51,349 nucleotides of DNA from Caecitellus pseudoparvulus (GCA_965644315.1 CBFFRQ010000007.1:1-51349); one strand, 5' to 3'; counted from the stretch's first letter, positions 1 to 10,377 are shown. Notes: generated by a model not told the origin, from the letters alone. A program made the numbers and translations.

Positions 1-1
1 G

Positions 2-2890
2 CTACAATTTGGTCTGTCCAGGTTCCTTCCTGGGAACTCCCTTCACTTCAAGCCTCCAGACACATGGCTCCCGATGGAAGACGGTGTTGTCTCACACATA
101 GACAAGCTCAATCTTCACCGAAGCCCAGGATCTGGAACATACCAGTCTGAGCACCTGAAGTACTCACCGCTACCTGTGAAGCGGAAGTATGCAAGAGTCC
201 TGCTCGAGGCACTGCAGAAAGGCCTGCCACCAGTCTCTTATCATAAAGGGATCGGCACACTCATACCAAAGAAGACCAGCCAGCCGGGTCAAGTCTGCAC
301 ATATAGACTCATTGTCTGTCGACCTCCACCTGCAAAACTCTTCTTCTCCTTGGTTGCAACCTGCGTTGAGAACTGGATGAAGACGTGGATATCCAAAGAG
401 CAGGCGGGTTTCACACGCACCCGTAACACGCACGAACAAATTCTTGCCCTCCAGGAAGCGACTAACGAGTATGTGAGAGTCTCAGCTGACCGGGCCGTCA
501 TGATACTCTTCGTCGATTTTAAGGGGGCTTTTGACACCGTCAACCACTCAGCCATACTTGAGATACTCACCGCAGCAAATCTTCCACAGCCACTGCTATC
601 ATGTGTCAAGGACTACATGAAGCGCGCTAGTGTTGCCATTCAAACGGCACACGGACTCTGTGAACCCATTCCGGTCACAAATGGCGTCCCCCAGGGCGGT
701 GCACTCTCACCTCTCTTGTTTAAGATTGCCATTGACGTCCTATCCCAGCGACTTCATGAGCTCCCTCAGCAGGGCATTGCTGGGGCAGGGATCGAAACGC
801 CCCACGGCCACATCACGCACACCCTGTACGCTGACGATCTGGCATGTGTCGCCACCTCCCCTGCTGCGATGCTTCGAATGTTTCAAGAAGTGAAAGCTCT
901 TGGTGAGCGGGTGGGACTCTCCATCAACCCAGCGAAATCAGGGGTGATGATTGTCACAAGTGCCTCGACACATCGTGGAGTATGTGCAACGGAACGACGA
1001 AAAGGGTTGTGGAGGTCAAAATGGCTGAAGTCAGGCGCAAAGCTGCAGGTCAAAGGTGTCCCTATCCAGCGGACAAGCAGCTACACTTACCTTGGGGCGC
1101 CCCTATCAGACAACACCAACCGCACCAGAGTTCTCGCGATCAGACAGGCCAGCATCTCTTGCTGCCAGGCAGGCTTCTCCTGCGGCGCCTTGCTTAGTGG
1201 TGTGTGGCTGGATGTTGCCTTGAAACACCGCATGAGCGTCGCCTCAATCACAAGTGCAGCAGATTATGTTCTTGCAACGCAAGTTCGGAACTCTGTACTC
1301 CCACTCCGGGACGTTGACAGGGGCCTGGCAAAGGCGCTGAGCAAGTCCCAACTTGGCATGCAGAGCTCACTCCTGCGCATGCACAACTACTCCAAGCTTG
1401 CCGTATGCGGGGTGCTACCAGCACACATCCGAGCTACCAAACACAGAGTCAATATCTTCAAGAAGCTCCTGAAAGGGATCAAGCGCAGTACCCCAGCCAC
1501 TCTCGCTCTGCTTTACTCCCTTCCACACGCCATCGAGTGTCTCCCACCTGCCATAGACATGCAGTTTCTTGTGAAGACAAATATTCGACTTGACAAGCCA
1601 GCCCCAAACGGCGTCCCAGAATCCTGGGCCCTGCATGGTCTACTGGACCTGTGGCTGTATGGTGCGCTTCCAGCCACGGCAGACATGACCCACCACTGCA
1701 CCCAACCTGATGCAGAAGATGCTGGCCAAACCGACGGAGTTGATGTCTGTCAAGGCATGGACCCATCTCCTCCAAAGATTGAGCTTCTCGGCCTTGCTGC
1801 AGCAGAGCCAAGTTCACTGCGATGGCCACCTGTGTTTGAGGCCTCAACTCCATGGGTCACACGACAACACATTGTCGAGTCGTACCTGCACATCGCCACA
1901 ACAGTGTCCTGCCCCGAGGTTCTTTACTCCTGCGCAAGTGAAATTCCGCGCGCACGACGTCCGAAGCCTTACCACATTGGTCCTGGTGCAAGACTGTTTG
2001 CTTGGCTTCACCCCATTCCCTCATCAGTGAGCCCGCTCCTCTGGATCTGTGAAGGAGATCAGCAGAAACGCGTGAAAGTACACTTGTGGCAGACCTTACA
2101 AGTGCTGCACGGCGAAGATCTCCCTACTCTCTTTCGGGAATGCCCGCTGTGCCACAGCCGCATGTGGTCCAGCCTCCATGAGCATATCCTGCTTGCTTGC
2201 CCCCACCCCCCTCTGGCAGAGTCCAGAGCAGCAACCCTGACAAGCGTCCTCCAGCTGACACTTCGTTCTGCAGAGGAAGGGTCGAGCAACCCACAACCCC
2301 ACCGCGTTGGGGTCCCTTCACTCTTGGTAGCATCCCTGCGCCGCTGGGAGGCTGGTCTGTACCTTCGCACACCAGAGCGCAAGACCATGCTTCGCTTTCT
2401 CCTCCTTGGTCAGTGGCCATTCCGATGGGGCACTGCTGCAGAGCTCCAACATGTGTCCAGGGAGCAGGCATCTGTGCTGTCGAATCCCCACCTGACTCTT
2501 CGAAACTCCGAGGGTCCTCTCCTTCCTCCACTCTATTGGAAGACGATGCTTGTGAAGGCGGCTGAGTATTCCTCATCTGCATGGGACGAGTGTGTGAAGC
2601 GCATGCTGAAACTTACCTCTGAGGACTTCCTACCTGTGCAGAAGCATGCGCGATATCTGTGGTGGGCGGCGCACGGTCGCGGAAGTGCGCTACCAGGATC
2701 CTCCACACCCTTGCCGAGTGCAGTGAGAAAGCACACGGCGAGGGTGCGGGCGAGGCGCTTCGAGCGCACTTACTACCCAGTGCGCTCTGAACGGCGTGCA
2801 CCACGCTCCTTCAGCACCCAGTCCACTCTGTTCGATGTAGGTGTCTCCAGGCCTGATAGTCCTTCCAGTTCGGGATCCGACTCGGAGTAG
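2..2890 (+). CDS. Non-LTR retrotransposon reverse transcriptase, 5' end cut by window edge
   Basis: The frame is open from base 2, so the protein begins outside the window; the first ATG inside is at 74. Reverse-transcriptase motifs occur in order: a GIGTLIPKK entry motif, YRLIVCRPP, QAGFTRTRNTHEQ, motif A FVDFKGAFDTVNH, motif B NGVPQGGALSPLLF, motif C YADD (near 829-840), motif D LSINPAKSGV and a YTYLG motif E. About 400 residues later lies a C-x2-C...H...C zinc knuckle (CPLCHSRMWSSLHEH, near 2138-2182), as in the zf-RVT region of LINE-type proteins. No RNase H, integrase, apurinic endonuclease or clear restriction-like endonuclease domain is visible; an upstream one would be off the edge. 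It copies its own RNA into DNA at a nick in the target. No stop interrupts the visible 963 codons, so the copy may be young. The clade cannot be assigned by eye. Confidence 0.88.
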   Translation, partial: LQFGLSRFLPGNSLHFKPPDTWLPMEDGVVSHIDKLNLHRSPGSGTYQSEHLKYSPLPVKRKYARVLLEALQKGLPPVSYHKGIGTLIPKKTSQPGQVCTYRLIVCRPPPAKLFFSLVATCVENWMKTWISKEQAGFTRTRNTHEQILALQEATNEYVRVSADRAVMILFVDFKGAFDTVNHSAILEILTAANLPQPLLSCVKDYMKRASVAIQTAHGLCEPIPVTNGVPQGGALSPLLFKIAIDVLSQRLHELPQQGIAGAGIETPHGHITHTLYADDLACVATSPAAMLRMFQEVKALGERVGLSINPAKSGVMIVTSASTHRGVCATERRKGLWRSKWLKSGAKLQVKGVPIQRTSSYTYLGAPLSDNTNRTRVLAIRQASISCCQAGFSCGALLSGVWLDVALKHRMSVASITSAADYVLATQVRNSVLPLRDVDRGLAKALSKSQLGMQSSLLRMHNYSKLAVCGVLPAHIRATKHRVNIFKKLLKGIKRSTPATLALLYSLPHAIECLPPAIDMQFLVKTNIRLDKPAPNGVPESWALHGLLDLWLYGALPATADMTHHCTQPDAEDAGQTDGVDVCQGMDPSPPKIELLGLAAAEPSSLRWPPVFEASTPWVTRQHIVESYLHIATTVSCPEVLYSCASEIPRARRPKPYHIGPGARLFAWLHPIPSSVSPLLWICEGDQQKRVKVHLWQTLQVLHGEDLPTLFRECPLCHSRMWSSLHEHILLACPHPPLAESRAATLTSVLQLTLRSAEEGSSNPQPHRVGVPSLLVASLRRWEAGLYLRTPERKTMLRFLLLGQWPFRWGTAAELQHVSREQASVLSNPHLTLRNSEGPLLPPLYWKTMLVKAAEYSSSAWDECVKRMLKLTSEDFLPVQKHARYLWWAAHGRGSALPGSSTPLPSAVRKHTARVRARRFERTYYPVRSERRAPRSFSTQSTLFDVGVSRPDSPSSSGSDSE

Positions 2891-3387
2891 TCCTTGCACT
2901 CTCCGAAGAACGTCCGTGGATCTGTGAAAGAAATTCTGCAAGGCGTGGTGAGAACCACGATGGAACCAGAAGGCTTGGCAACGTGGGCCCAAGCGGCCCC
3001 CTTCATGTTGACCTCTCTCTGCGAAGCGGAGAGGAATAGGTCAAGAAATGCTGTCACAGTGCTTACCTGGAGGTTCTTGATCCCATACAAGTCCTAGCTG
3101 TCTCCCTGCAGCGGCGCGTGCGGAACTTGGCGTGCTTGACGCACGGGCGTCAGGCGCGCCGCCGCCAGAGAGGACTCACCAGGATCCAAGCCGTCCACAA
3201 GCACTCCAAGGGTTTACCTGCGCAGAAAGGATCGGAAAGGGCGCGGAACGTACCAAGAACAAGGCGTTCCTCAGGTGTTCGGCGGGGCAGGCAGTGCGTG
3301 ATGCTGCCAGGTGCACTGCCCCACTGCGAAACGCCCCCACTTGTCCCGGGCACTGAGGCCCATGTAGGGCCCACAGTGGGACGAAGT

Positions 3388-3555
3388 CCCGGGCCCGAGT
3401 CGGAAACCGGCCCGGGATAATGGGGGAAGTTGAATTGTAAGCTGATGGAATGTCTGAGTGGGTGGCGCTGGCTGCGCACCCCCCCACGAGACCGAGCTCT
3501 GGCCCCCTCGCGGGCATGTGGACCTTCTTTCGAAGGGGCGGGCGTTGAAACGCCC
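3388..3555 (+). other. Cluster of three hairpins in retrotransposon 3' region
   Basis: Three inverted repeats lie within 170 bp. The first pairs CCCGGGCC (3388-3395) with GGCCCGGG (3409-3416) around a 13-nt loop. The second pairs CCTTC with GAAGG (3523-3536) around TTTC. The third pairs GGGCGT with ACGCCC (3540-3555) around TGAA. Structured 3' UTRs are known to be bound by the reverse transcriptase of several non-LTR elements. That role here is an inference from position. No rRNA or tRNA similarity was recognised. Confidence 0.45.
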
Positions 3556-3609
3556 TAGCGAAGCGGCGGCTTATACAACGGACTCACGTCTGTGCTGGCT
3601 GCAGATCCA

Positions 3610-5415
3610 TTAACATGGTAGCCGCTGTGGTGTACACCGGAGCGCACTCGTGTGCGACGGTGAGCAGGACACCACGTGTGATGCCCCAGCTGCACCGCGC
3701 CTGTGGCAAGCGTGGAAGCGAATTGCAATGCATTGACTGTCTAACCCTAACCTAAGTCCGCTCTTGCCGTTGTCCCCATCAGCATCTGCTGCTCGGGATA
3801 CAATGATAAAGTCCAATGCAGGGAAGTTGTCCGGAGTCCGGACCACACAGCGCTCACCAGGGCGCATTTGCCTCCACTTCCGCAGGGCACCCAGGTCAAG
3901 GACTTGACTCGCACCCTCCCCCGCAGCGCGGAGCATGTCGTCGTTCCCCAAGGCCCATACGTTGAGGGGCATGGTGGACAGGTCTTGCGACCCCAATGCG
4001 TGGACGGGTGGGGCGTGCCGCGTGCTCGCCGACCCCAGCGGGGTCATGCCTGTGCCAAGCAAGCCCAGCAGCAGAATTGTGTGGATGCGCTTCTCATAGT
4101 CGTCTTTTCCAGGAAGCAGTGTTGCGGCCTCCAAGAAATTCACAACCCCTTCGCACACGGCAGGATCCGTGGCCTTGGATTTCTCGAGCAACTCCCCAAG
4201 GGCCTTCACCATGGCCACCAGTGCCACAGAGGATGACAGTCTTGCTGTCGTCAGCGTGGGCAACCTGGGGTCACGATGTTCGACCCGCTGGAGAATTGAC
4301 GAAGTTGCAAGGCTGGCATAGAGGTTGGAGTGCTTGGCCGGGTCCGCCAGCATGTCTTCAAGGTCTGCTTCCTTGTCATCCCAGTACGTCACACACCGGC
4401 TCGCCATATGCTCGACACGCTTCACCAGCACACGCTGAGCGTGCGCTTGAAATGCACCTGCATCCTTAAACACGGCATCAGGCGCGTCCTGCAGCAGCCA
4501 ATGGATGCTGCGTGTGTTCCCTGCCACCAGTTTCACGTAGCCCTCCAGCGTGCATGAGTAGGCAGCATCTTTCATCTTCTCCCGGTGCTTCTCTGGCACC
4601 TGCAAGCACAAGTCTTCAGGGCTCTTGAAGCAGCTCTCGGCCTCGGAATCCTTCTTCATCGACACACCACGCCCTGCACATTCGTACCCTGCAGTGCCCT
4701 TCAACAGTGCCAGTGCTGTGTCGGGCGGCACTTGCTGCATCTCAAACAGAGGGTGGTGGTTCTCAGCGCTTGTTGGCAGTTTGCGAACGTGTGCGTTCCA
4801 GTCAGGGGAGTATGCAAAGAGGTACTGGCCAGGCTGGAACCACGCCGTTGTGGAGAACCAGAAGCCCTCCACTGACGCTGTCTGGTTCGAGAACAAAGCC
4901 GGATCAAAGCGGTCCACATTGATCCGCTTCTCCAGCCGATTCACCTCATCCATGATCAGAGCACTAAGACTGTCAGTCTTGAACCTCGTCATGGGGGATC
5001 CGAAGTGCCCCCGGATCCCACAGAAAAGCTCCTTCGTACCCCGCAGCGCTGTGGCTGGCTTCCCAATCTGCATCAAGGCACGAGATACGTCAGGCCATGA
5101 CAATGCAGCCCCGCACGACACACTCAAGCACGCATGCATCGCTCCGACCATGGTATCCTCCCACGCACTGGCGTTCAGCGCTGAGGCGTCAAACTTCGAC
5201 GTGGCGTTGCCGGCATTCGGGAGGGCAATGCTTGCATCTGGGAAGAAGGCAACATCGCCCCCTGCCCCGATGCTCACCACAGATGCGAGCAAGCGCAACG
5301 TTGCGGACTTGCCAATGCCATGGGGCCCGCTAAGTGCAACTCCTCGGTCGGGAGCTTTCAGCGTCTGGGCGGCCTGCCGCATTGCCAGCAGCCTGGGCCC
5401 TGTCCCATTGAGTGG
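3610..5415 (-). CDS. RHS/Crinkler-like P-loop ATPase, probably truncated at both ends
   Basis: The first ATG of this minus-strand ORF is at 5382 (590 aa), but the frame is open to a TAA at 5416-5418. Walker A (GPHGIGKSAT) lies at residues 19-28, unusually close to the start. A Walker B-like strand (LSALIMDEVNRLEKR) follows near residue 140, then a sensor-like FWFSTTAW and an AGNTRSIHWLL segment typical of STAND/AAA-like ATPases. Near residue 516 is NFPALDF, resembling the start of the nuclease-like domain at the end of RHS proteins. The rest of that domain is missing: the frame runs into the telomere-like motif and a short basic tail. RHS proteins of trypanosomes are multigene ATPases linked to retrotransposon insertion and nuclear RNA metabolism. 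By comparison this copy looks like a front- and back-truncated fragment. Family assignment is by motif only. Confidence 0.6.
   Translation of the reverse strand, partial: PLNGTGPRLLAMRQAAQTLKAPDRGVALSGPHGIGKSATLRLLASVVSIGAGGDVAFFPDASIALPNAGNATSKFDASALNASAWEDTMVGAMHACLSVSCGAALSWPDVSRALMQIGKPATALRGTKELFCGIRGHFGSPMTRFKTDSLSALIMDEVNRLEKRINVDRFDPALFSNQTASVEGFWFSTTAWFQPGQYLFAYSPDWNAHVRKLPTSAENHHPLFEMQQVPPDTALALLKGTAGYECAGRGVSMKKDSEAESCFKSPEDLCLQVPEKHREKMKDAAYSCTLEGYVKLVAGNTRSIHWLLQDAPDAVFKDAGAFQAHAQRVLVKRVEHMASRCVTYWDDKEADLEDMLADPAKHSNLYASLATSSILQRVEHRDPRLPTLTTARLSSSVALVAMVKALGELLEKSKATDPAVCEGVVNFLEAATLLPGKDDYEKRIHTILLLGLLGTGMTPLGSASTRHAPPVHALGSQDLSTMPLNVWALGNDDMLRAAGEGASQVLDLGALRKWRQMRPGERCVVRTPDNFPALDFIIVSRAADADGDNGKSGLRLGLDSQCIAIRFHACHRRGAAGASHVVSCSPSHTSALRCTPQRLPC
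3741..3755 (-). repeat. Short telomere-like repeat at the RHS-like gene/retrotransposon junction
   Basis: The minus strand reads TTAGGTTAGGGTTAG, two and a half units of a TTAGGG-type telomere repeat. It sits where RHS-like similarity ends and about 140 bp before the RHS-like ORF stops. It is read in frame by that ORF as Leu-Arg-Leu-Gly-Leu. It is too short to be a telomere itself. Confidence 0.4.
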
Positions 5416-5423
5416 TTAGGAGG
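5396..5423 (+). repeat. Candidate left end of Harbinger-like element (direct repeat plus inverted repeat)
   Basis: GGCCCTGTC at 5396-5404 is repeated in direct orientation at 10402-10410. Just inside is CATTGAG (5406-5412), then six bases and GGAGG (5419-5423). The reverse complement of the right end carries the same CATTGAG, six bases, GGAGG arrangement, 12 of 18 positions matching. The direct repeat is a candidate target-site duplication. Nine bases is unlike the 3-bp duplication usual for PIF/Harbinger elements, and the two inverted repeats differ by 5 nt in distance from it. Confidence 0.4.
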
Positions 5424-6016
5424 GGTTCGTTTTTGAGCTTGTCAGGAGGGCATGTTGGCGATAGTTGTATGTGATAATGTACTGAGTATAAAATAACGAA
5501 TGCATACATTATTTTTGTCAGAGTGTGCTTGAAAGGTTGGGTCTGTGATGCAAACTGGATGCGGAATTTGCTTGCCCACGTTTGTAAAAGGAGGCTGCTG
5601 TCTTATGTTCCAGTCTACTTGCGCGTATTCGTACACTTTCGTGATCCAATGCAAATTTTTATGAAGTGTGGGCCGAATTTCGAGGAATCGGGCCGTTTTG
5701 GTGATCACCCTCTTTCGATTCGGGTGAGTTGTCTGTCGATTACGAACAGAGGGCCTGCGTCGTCATCGAGGTGCTCACAAACCCGCATTCGACACCGGCG
5801 CAACCAGCACTCCAGCCCCCATGTGTCTTTCACAGTGTCGAACTACCGATCAAACGATCAGCGTCCCAGGGTTGCAATTCACAATTTTCACCTCGAAGGC
5901 TTGCACTTCCCGCAAGGCGAGTTTCGCGGAAATCGAAATGAGTCTTGGTTGAGACAGGCCGAACAAGGCACTGTGAGAAAAGACTCCCCGTATTGTCTTG
6001 CACAGATCATACAACC
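5424..6016. other. Transposon left arm, no convincing gene
   Basis: This stretch is visibly more AT-rich than its surroundings. A TATA-like TATAAAATA occurs at 5487-5495, about 520 bp before the transposase ATG. A 204-codon ORF (5523-6137) begins at GTG, has no recognisable domain and overlaps the transposase start; it was not accepted. The arm probably holds the promoter and 5' leader. Confidence 0.35.
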
Positions 6017-7845
6017 ATGTCTGGCATGCAATTCCTGGTTTCCTTTTTACTGTTGCGCCGGCGGCAGCATGTCCGTAGGTTGCAAGCGCTCCAAGCACTT
6101 ATTGCCACAGAAGCAGCACTGTTGCTGGCAGTGGTAGCAATGGCCGATGAAGATGGACACGAGCAGGCCGTGCCACTACCGTGCTTCGATGAAGACTGTG
6201 CTCTGGAGGAGGGCGTGAGGGCCAGCGCACGTGGCCGCACCAATCCTCTTGCAGGTTTGGCATCCGGTGTGAGGACGTGGGTGGCACGGCAACATGGAGT
6301 GCCTCTCGAAGAGCACGAGGTTTGCACAACCCCACATACGGTGTTGCAGTATACTATGAAGCAGTTGTGCTCTGTTGGTGTGAACACTATTTTAGCTCTA
6401 TCGGTGTGGTTCATGAAATCTTCTGCACCAAAACTCTGGTACAGGTGGGTCATGCATTCGATCCTACCCGTGGAAGTAGAGGCCCACGCTGTGGAGCTTG
6501 CAGGTGATGAACCTGCAGAGGAACCAGACTCACAAGAGCACAGGACCTGGCAGAGACAGCTTCGGCGCCACAGGGAAGACTGTCTGCACGAGCACTGCAG
6601 TCGCCTTGGGGCATGCGAGCGTCCCATGGTGCAGCAACAGCCATCAGTGGCAGACTGGTGGGGTGCTGTGGACTCATCATTCTGCGGCCAAGGATGCACT
6701 TTCAGTTGGCTGGAGGCTTGTTGCCTTGGAGTGCATTATATGTGCAAGGGTTTCAACATGAGAGCTGGACAAGAAGCGTTCACTGGGGCATCGAAGTCCA
6801 CATGCAGTCGAATCCTAAAGGTTTTCTTGCGGTCTATCTCATCCAGCATGTTTGAACAGCAGGTGTACATGCCAGCACCAGATTCTGGGGAGTGGATGGA
6901 GAGTGTACGATTGAACTTTGCCCTGTCAGGCATGCAGCTGCCGTGCGTAGCAGGCAGCGTGGATGATACACATGTGCGTGCTTACATCAGTGAAGATAGT
7001 GGAAAGGGCGTATACATAAACAAGGATGGCGTGGCTTCGGTTAGTGCCCAGTGCATGGTAAGTGGCCACGGACTCTTCTGGCAAGCAGACATTGGGTATG
7101 CTGGTGCCGAAAGCGATCGGGGGAAGCTCATAAGGTCTCCCATGTTTGCGGCAATGGTCGGGAACCCAAGCTTACGTCCTTGTCCACTCCCATATACATT
7201 GGCAGCAGACTCGGGATTTCGTCCGGGGTACACATTCTTACTTCTTCCGTTCGACCAGCGGGACACTGATGTGGTGCAGCCGAATCATTTGGTGACAATT
7301 TTCCACGATGCACTTTTGCACATTCGAGTTAAGGTAGAATGTGCATTTGGAGAGCTCAAGAACAGGTTCCGCATCTTGAACAACACTGCGAATGGAAACC
7401 TTGGGCCAGCAGCAGTTGCACTGCGTCTACGTGTAGCTGTAGCACTGCATAACTTTGTACTGCGAGCTCTGCCATTGCGGGCATCTGTGTGGCATGCCCT
7501 TGATGTGACAGCGCCGGGGACTGTCTGGGGTGACCTGCTGGAAGAAGCAACGGCAAAGGTGGTAGAGGACTTGCTTGAGGCGCAGCCCCCTTCATGGAGT
7601 ATGCCGAGTGCCATGGGATGGAAGACGCAAGTGCTGGAGCTGGCGCTTGGCCAGCTTCCACCCACACCATCTTCAAGTATGCTGGGGTTCAGTATCGCTC
7701 CATCATGGTGGGCACTGCCCAGTGGTGCCGCGAGAGAGTTGAAGAGCTAGCCCTTCTGCACCTGCAAGCACCTGAACAGCCTGGGGCTGCCGGCGAAGGT
7801 GATGAAGGGAGTGACTGGGAAGGTGACTCTGTTGGCAGTCAATAA
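6017..7845 (+). CDS. PIF/Harbinger-family DDE transposase
   Basis: The start is ATG 6017; the frame is open upstream only to a TTG at 5945. The DDE_Tnp_4 nuclease core is clear: GSVDDTHVRAYI holds the first Asp (codon 6962 or 6965), AADSGFRPG the second (7208), and VECAFGELKNRFRIL the Glu (7337), giving residues about 316/317, 398 and 441. Between them is an IGYAGAESDRGKL segment like the usual stretch after the first Asp. The enzyme would cut and rejoin the element's ends in the nucleus. The N-terminal 300 residues hold several cysteines but no clear helix-turn-helix. The plain frame ends at 7750. A 62-nt intron (7631-7692, GTGCTG...TTCAG) would instead give an acidic tail ending at 7845, for 612-24=588 aa. 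I favour the spliced form but am not certain. Confidence 0.87.
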
Positions 7846-7865
7846 TGCAGTGTGTTGTCTCATGT

Positions 7866-10086
7866 TCATGACTGCATGGGTTGCCCAGCAACACTACGCT
7901 TCTTCAGGGCTGTAACCATTTGAAGTCGGGCGCGTGCGACCTTCAGCTCCTTGTCTGCGTCTGACAGCGGGTGCGGTGGCATGCCACGCAAGGTTGGAGG
8001 CACACTTCCGCTGTGCAGCTGCTCCAAAACAGTCTGAACCTGCTCTTGCATGCTAAGGTCACCGTCAATGATGCTTAGGTCCAACCACCCCTGCACTCTT
8101 GTAATTACACCTGATATCGCTGCATCTACCGCACGCTCACTATGTGCGGCAGCAGCACCTGGTGCAGGCACCGAAAGCGAAGGTGCGGGCTGCTGCACTT
8201 GCAAGGACTGCTGGAAAAACTGAAGAAGTGAGGCGTCCTGTTGTGCTTGTCGTTCCCGTGCTGCCTCTTCAGCAACCTGTCGTTTCTCCAGCGAATCTGC
8301 CAAACGGGCAACGATGTCACGCATGCCTGCGGCTGGTGGTGACGTGCCAGACCCCAGGCGACCTCCATCCAGGGCTCCAGTTGCTTTTGCAACAGCAGCA
8401 ACACGGCTTCCCGTGCTCGTTCCACTCCCCGCACCTGATAGGTACTCTCCGCCCTGTCGCGGACTTTCAGTGGGCAACGCAGCGGGCCTGCCACTCGCCA
8501 ACAGCGAGGCTACTGTGTGTGATCCTTCAGATCTAGCCTCTGCAAATATCCCGTTGGTGATGTTGCGAGGCACTGAAGACATCGTTGCCTTTGGCCTGGC
8601 TTTGCCTTGGCACACGCTTGCATAATTCATCAGCTCGCCCGGAAGCAGTCCACCGTTCAGGGGTGGATAGCGCAAGTCATCAGTTGGTCCCACAGGCAAC
8701 CACATTTCCTTGTTCGTTACGCTACACCGCAGGCGCTGGAAGCGCAAGCGCGCAGCGGCGCTTGCGTTTCGTGCCCTGCTCCACCCCACCTTCGTGATGT
8801 CCCAACGTGTGTACTTCTTTCCATTTAAATCAAGAGAGGGAGCACCAGGGTGGCTAGGGGCTGTGGGTTCGCTTGCCCCCCCGCTTCCCGTCCTTCTGCC
8901 CTCAGACCCGTTGATGATGTCAACCTGTTTCTTCAACGTTTCGAGGCTGGCCCAAGTACCTGAAGCTGGAACCAGAGCCTCACGAAGGAGGCTTGAAACC
9001 AGGACCAAGCCTGACCACGACAGGAAGGCTTCTTGGGAATCACTACCTGGTGTTGAAACCAACACCATGTACTTTGAGTCGTCTCGCTCCGGCCATGGCC
9101 TTCCTAGCATGTTCGTGTCATGCTCCTCGAAGGCAGTGAGCAGCAACGGCAAGAATTTGTGAGCTAGGCTCTTGCCCACAATGCCACTTCGCATCTTGTT
9201 GCTCCCTTGTGTGGCAAAAGTCCGGAACAGGCTTCTGTCAGAGCCTTCCGGGCATGGCTCACCCGACGAGACAACACGACCCCCAAGAGATGAGTAGTCA
9301 ATGGTACCCTCACGAACACCCAGACGAACGATAGCTCCAGACATTCTCCATGCACTTGCTTTGTTTCCAAAGGCAGCCCAGGTCGACGACGGCATCAAGG
9401 TGGCGAACTCCTTCTTGTCAGGGTGCGTCTGCACCCCATTCTTGGACGGTGTTTGCAACAGAGCTCGATCAGTAGAGGCCCACGGAATTGGGCTCGCTGA
9501 GTCGAGACGCATCAACGCACGGGCAGGGGAAGTGGCAGCTGGTGTCGCGCCGACGGCACCAGCAGCACTCCGTGGTGGGGAAGGGCTGCCAGCTGTCCAG
9601 GACACACCACCACTCTCCAAGTCAGGACTTGAACTGTCACTCTTGCCCTCATCACCACTCATGTCAACGACCTCGTCTGCGGGCAGAGTCAGGAAGGCGT
9701 GTTTGCGAGAAGCGTTTCGGAGTTTCACACAGCGGAAATGAAAACGAACCGAAAGCTTCCAGTTGTTCCTTAGCGTTTGTCTTCATCCTCCTGGCAATGC
9801 TTGCTGTAAGGGCAGCAATCCGGACTGGTCTGGTAGGCGTTGCGATGGCGGGTGATTCTTGCGCAGCGAGTTCGCTTCCTGGAGGCGTTGCAGGCAGCTC
9901 AAACACCCGTCCTGCTGCCCCGAGCCTCGCGCCCGTCCGCAGTCGGGAAGTCGGTGCGTTACCTTGAAGGAACTGTCGGACCAGTGCATGTGTGTCCGCT
10001 TGCGAGCCTTCAACTGCGGTTCTTTTGCCACTCGTCGGCGCATCTGCCTGAACGCGTGCATTCCGGGGGCGCTTGCGGCCAGACAT
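7866..10086 (-). CDS. Harbinger-element partner protein, 715 aa, unrecognised
   Basis: Two exons are proposed: 9750-10086 and 7866-9676, joined by a 73-nt intron (GTTCGT...CCGCAG) that keeps frame and removes the break between two overlapping ORFs. The first exon starts at ATG 10086 (MSGRKRPRN) and is basic, with a likely nuclear signal. The second exon begins acidic (DEVVDMSGDEGKSD), has a Ser/Pro/Gly-rich linker, and a central globular region with KKYTRWDITKVGW and RLRCSVTNKEMWLPVG. Later comes a helical, Gln-rich stretch (SLEKRQVAEEAARERQAQQD) likely to form a coiled coil. It faces the transposase tail-to-tail, 20 bp away. Harbinger elements commonly encode a second Myb/SANT-type DNA-binding protein needed for nuclear import and end recognition. 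The position fits that role, but no Myb/SANT tryptophan pattern is obvious. Function is inferred from context only. Confidence 0.65.
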
Positions 10087-10377
10087 GGCAGCAAATCATT
10101 CCAAGAGTATGCTCACAACTTACTGTGAATAGTTTAAAAGTAGAGTTTGATATCCATATCTGCACTGCTCGCCATGGTACACAAACCACTGCCAGCAAGT
10201 GGCAAATTCCGCATGCTAATAGGCTCGATAAACAACGCTCTGTTGCACACGACAGAGCGGCCGTTCAAGTCTAACATCCTCTGTTAGTGTCAAGGTGACA
10301 AAACATGCTGCCTGCAGCACTTTTCCGTGAACTTCAAAAAATGCATTCTCGTTTCACAGATTTTCTCGATTCAGAGG
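10087..10377. other. Transposon right arm with an 8-bp hairpin
   Basis: The arm lies between the partner-gene start and the right end. It contains CGCTCTGT (10236-10243) and ACAGAGCG (10252-10259), a perfect 8-bp inverted repeat with an 8-nt loop. It presumably carries the promoter of the minus-strand partner gene. No ORF of note is present. Confidence 0.35.

Larger units (their letters stand above)
1..3740 (+). mobile_element. Non-LTR (LINE-like) retrotransposon, 3' part
   Basis: The element comprises the reverse-transcriptase ORF plus a gene-free stretch of about 850 bp downstream, taken as its 3' untranslated region. The right limit is inferred. The stretch after 2890 has no coding signal on the + strand, contains three hairpins (3388-3555), and stops near a telomere-like motif at 3741-3755, after which the minus-strand RHS-like coding sequence becomes recognisable. 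No poly-A tail or target-site duplication was found, so the true 3' end could be anywhere between about 3600 and 3740. Confidence 0.55.

Noticed and set aside
5523-6137. 204-codon plus-strand ORF before the transposase
   Set aside because: It starts at GTG, overlaps the transposase in another frame and shows no domain; most likely leader or promoter sequence.
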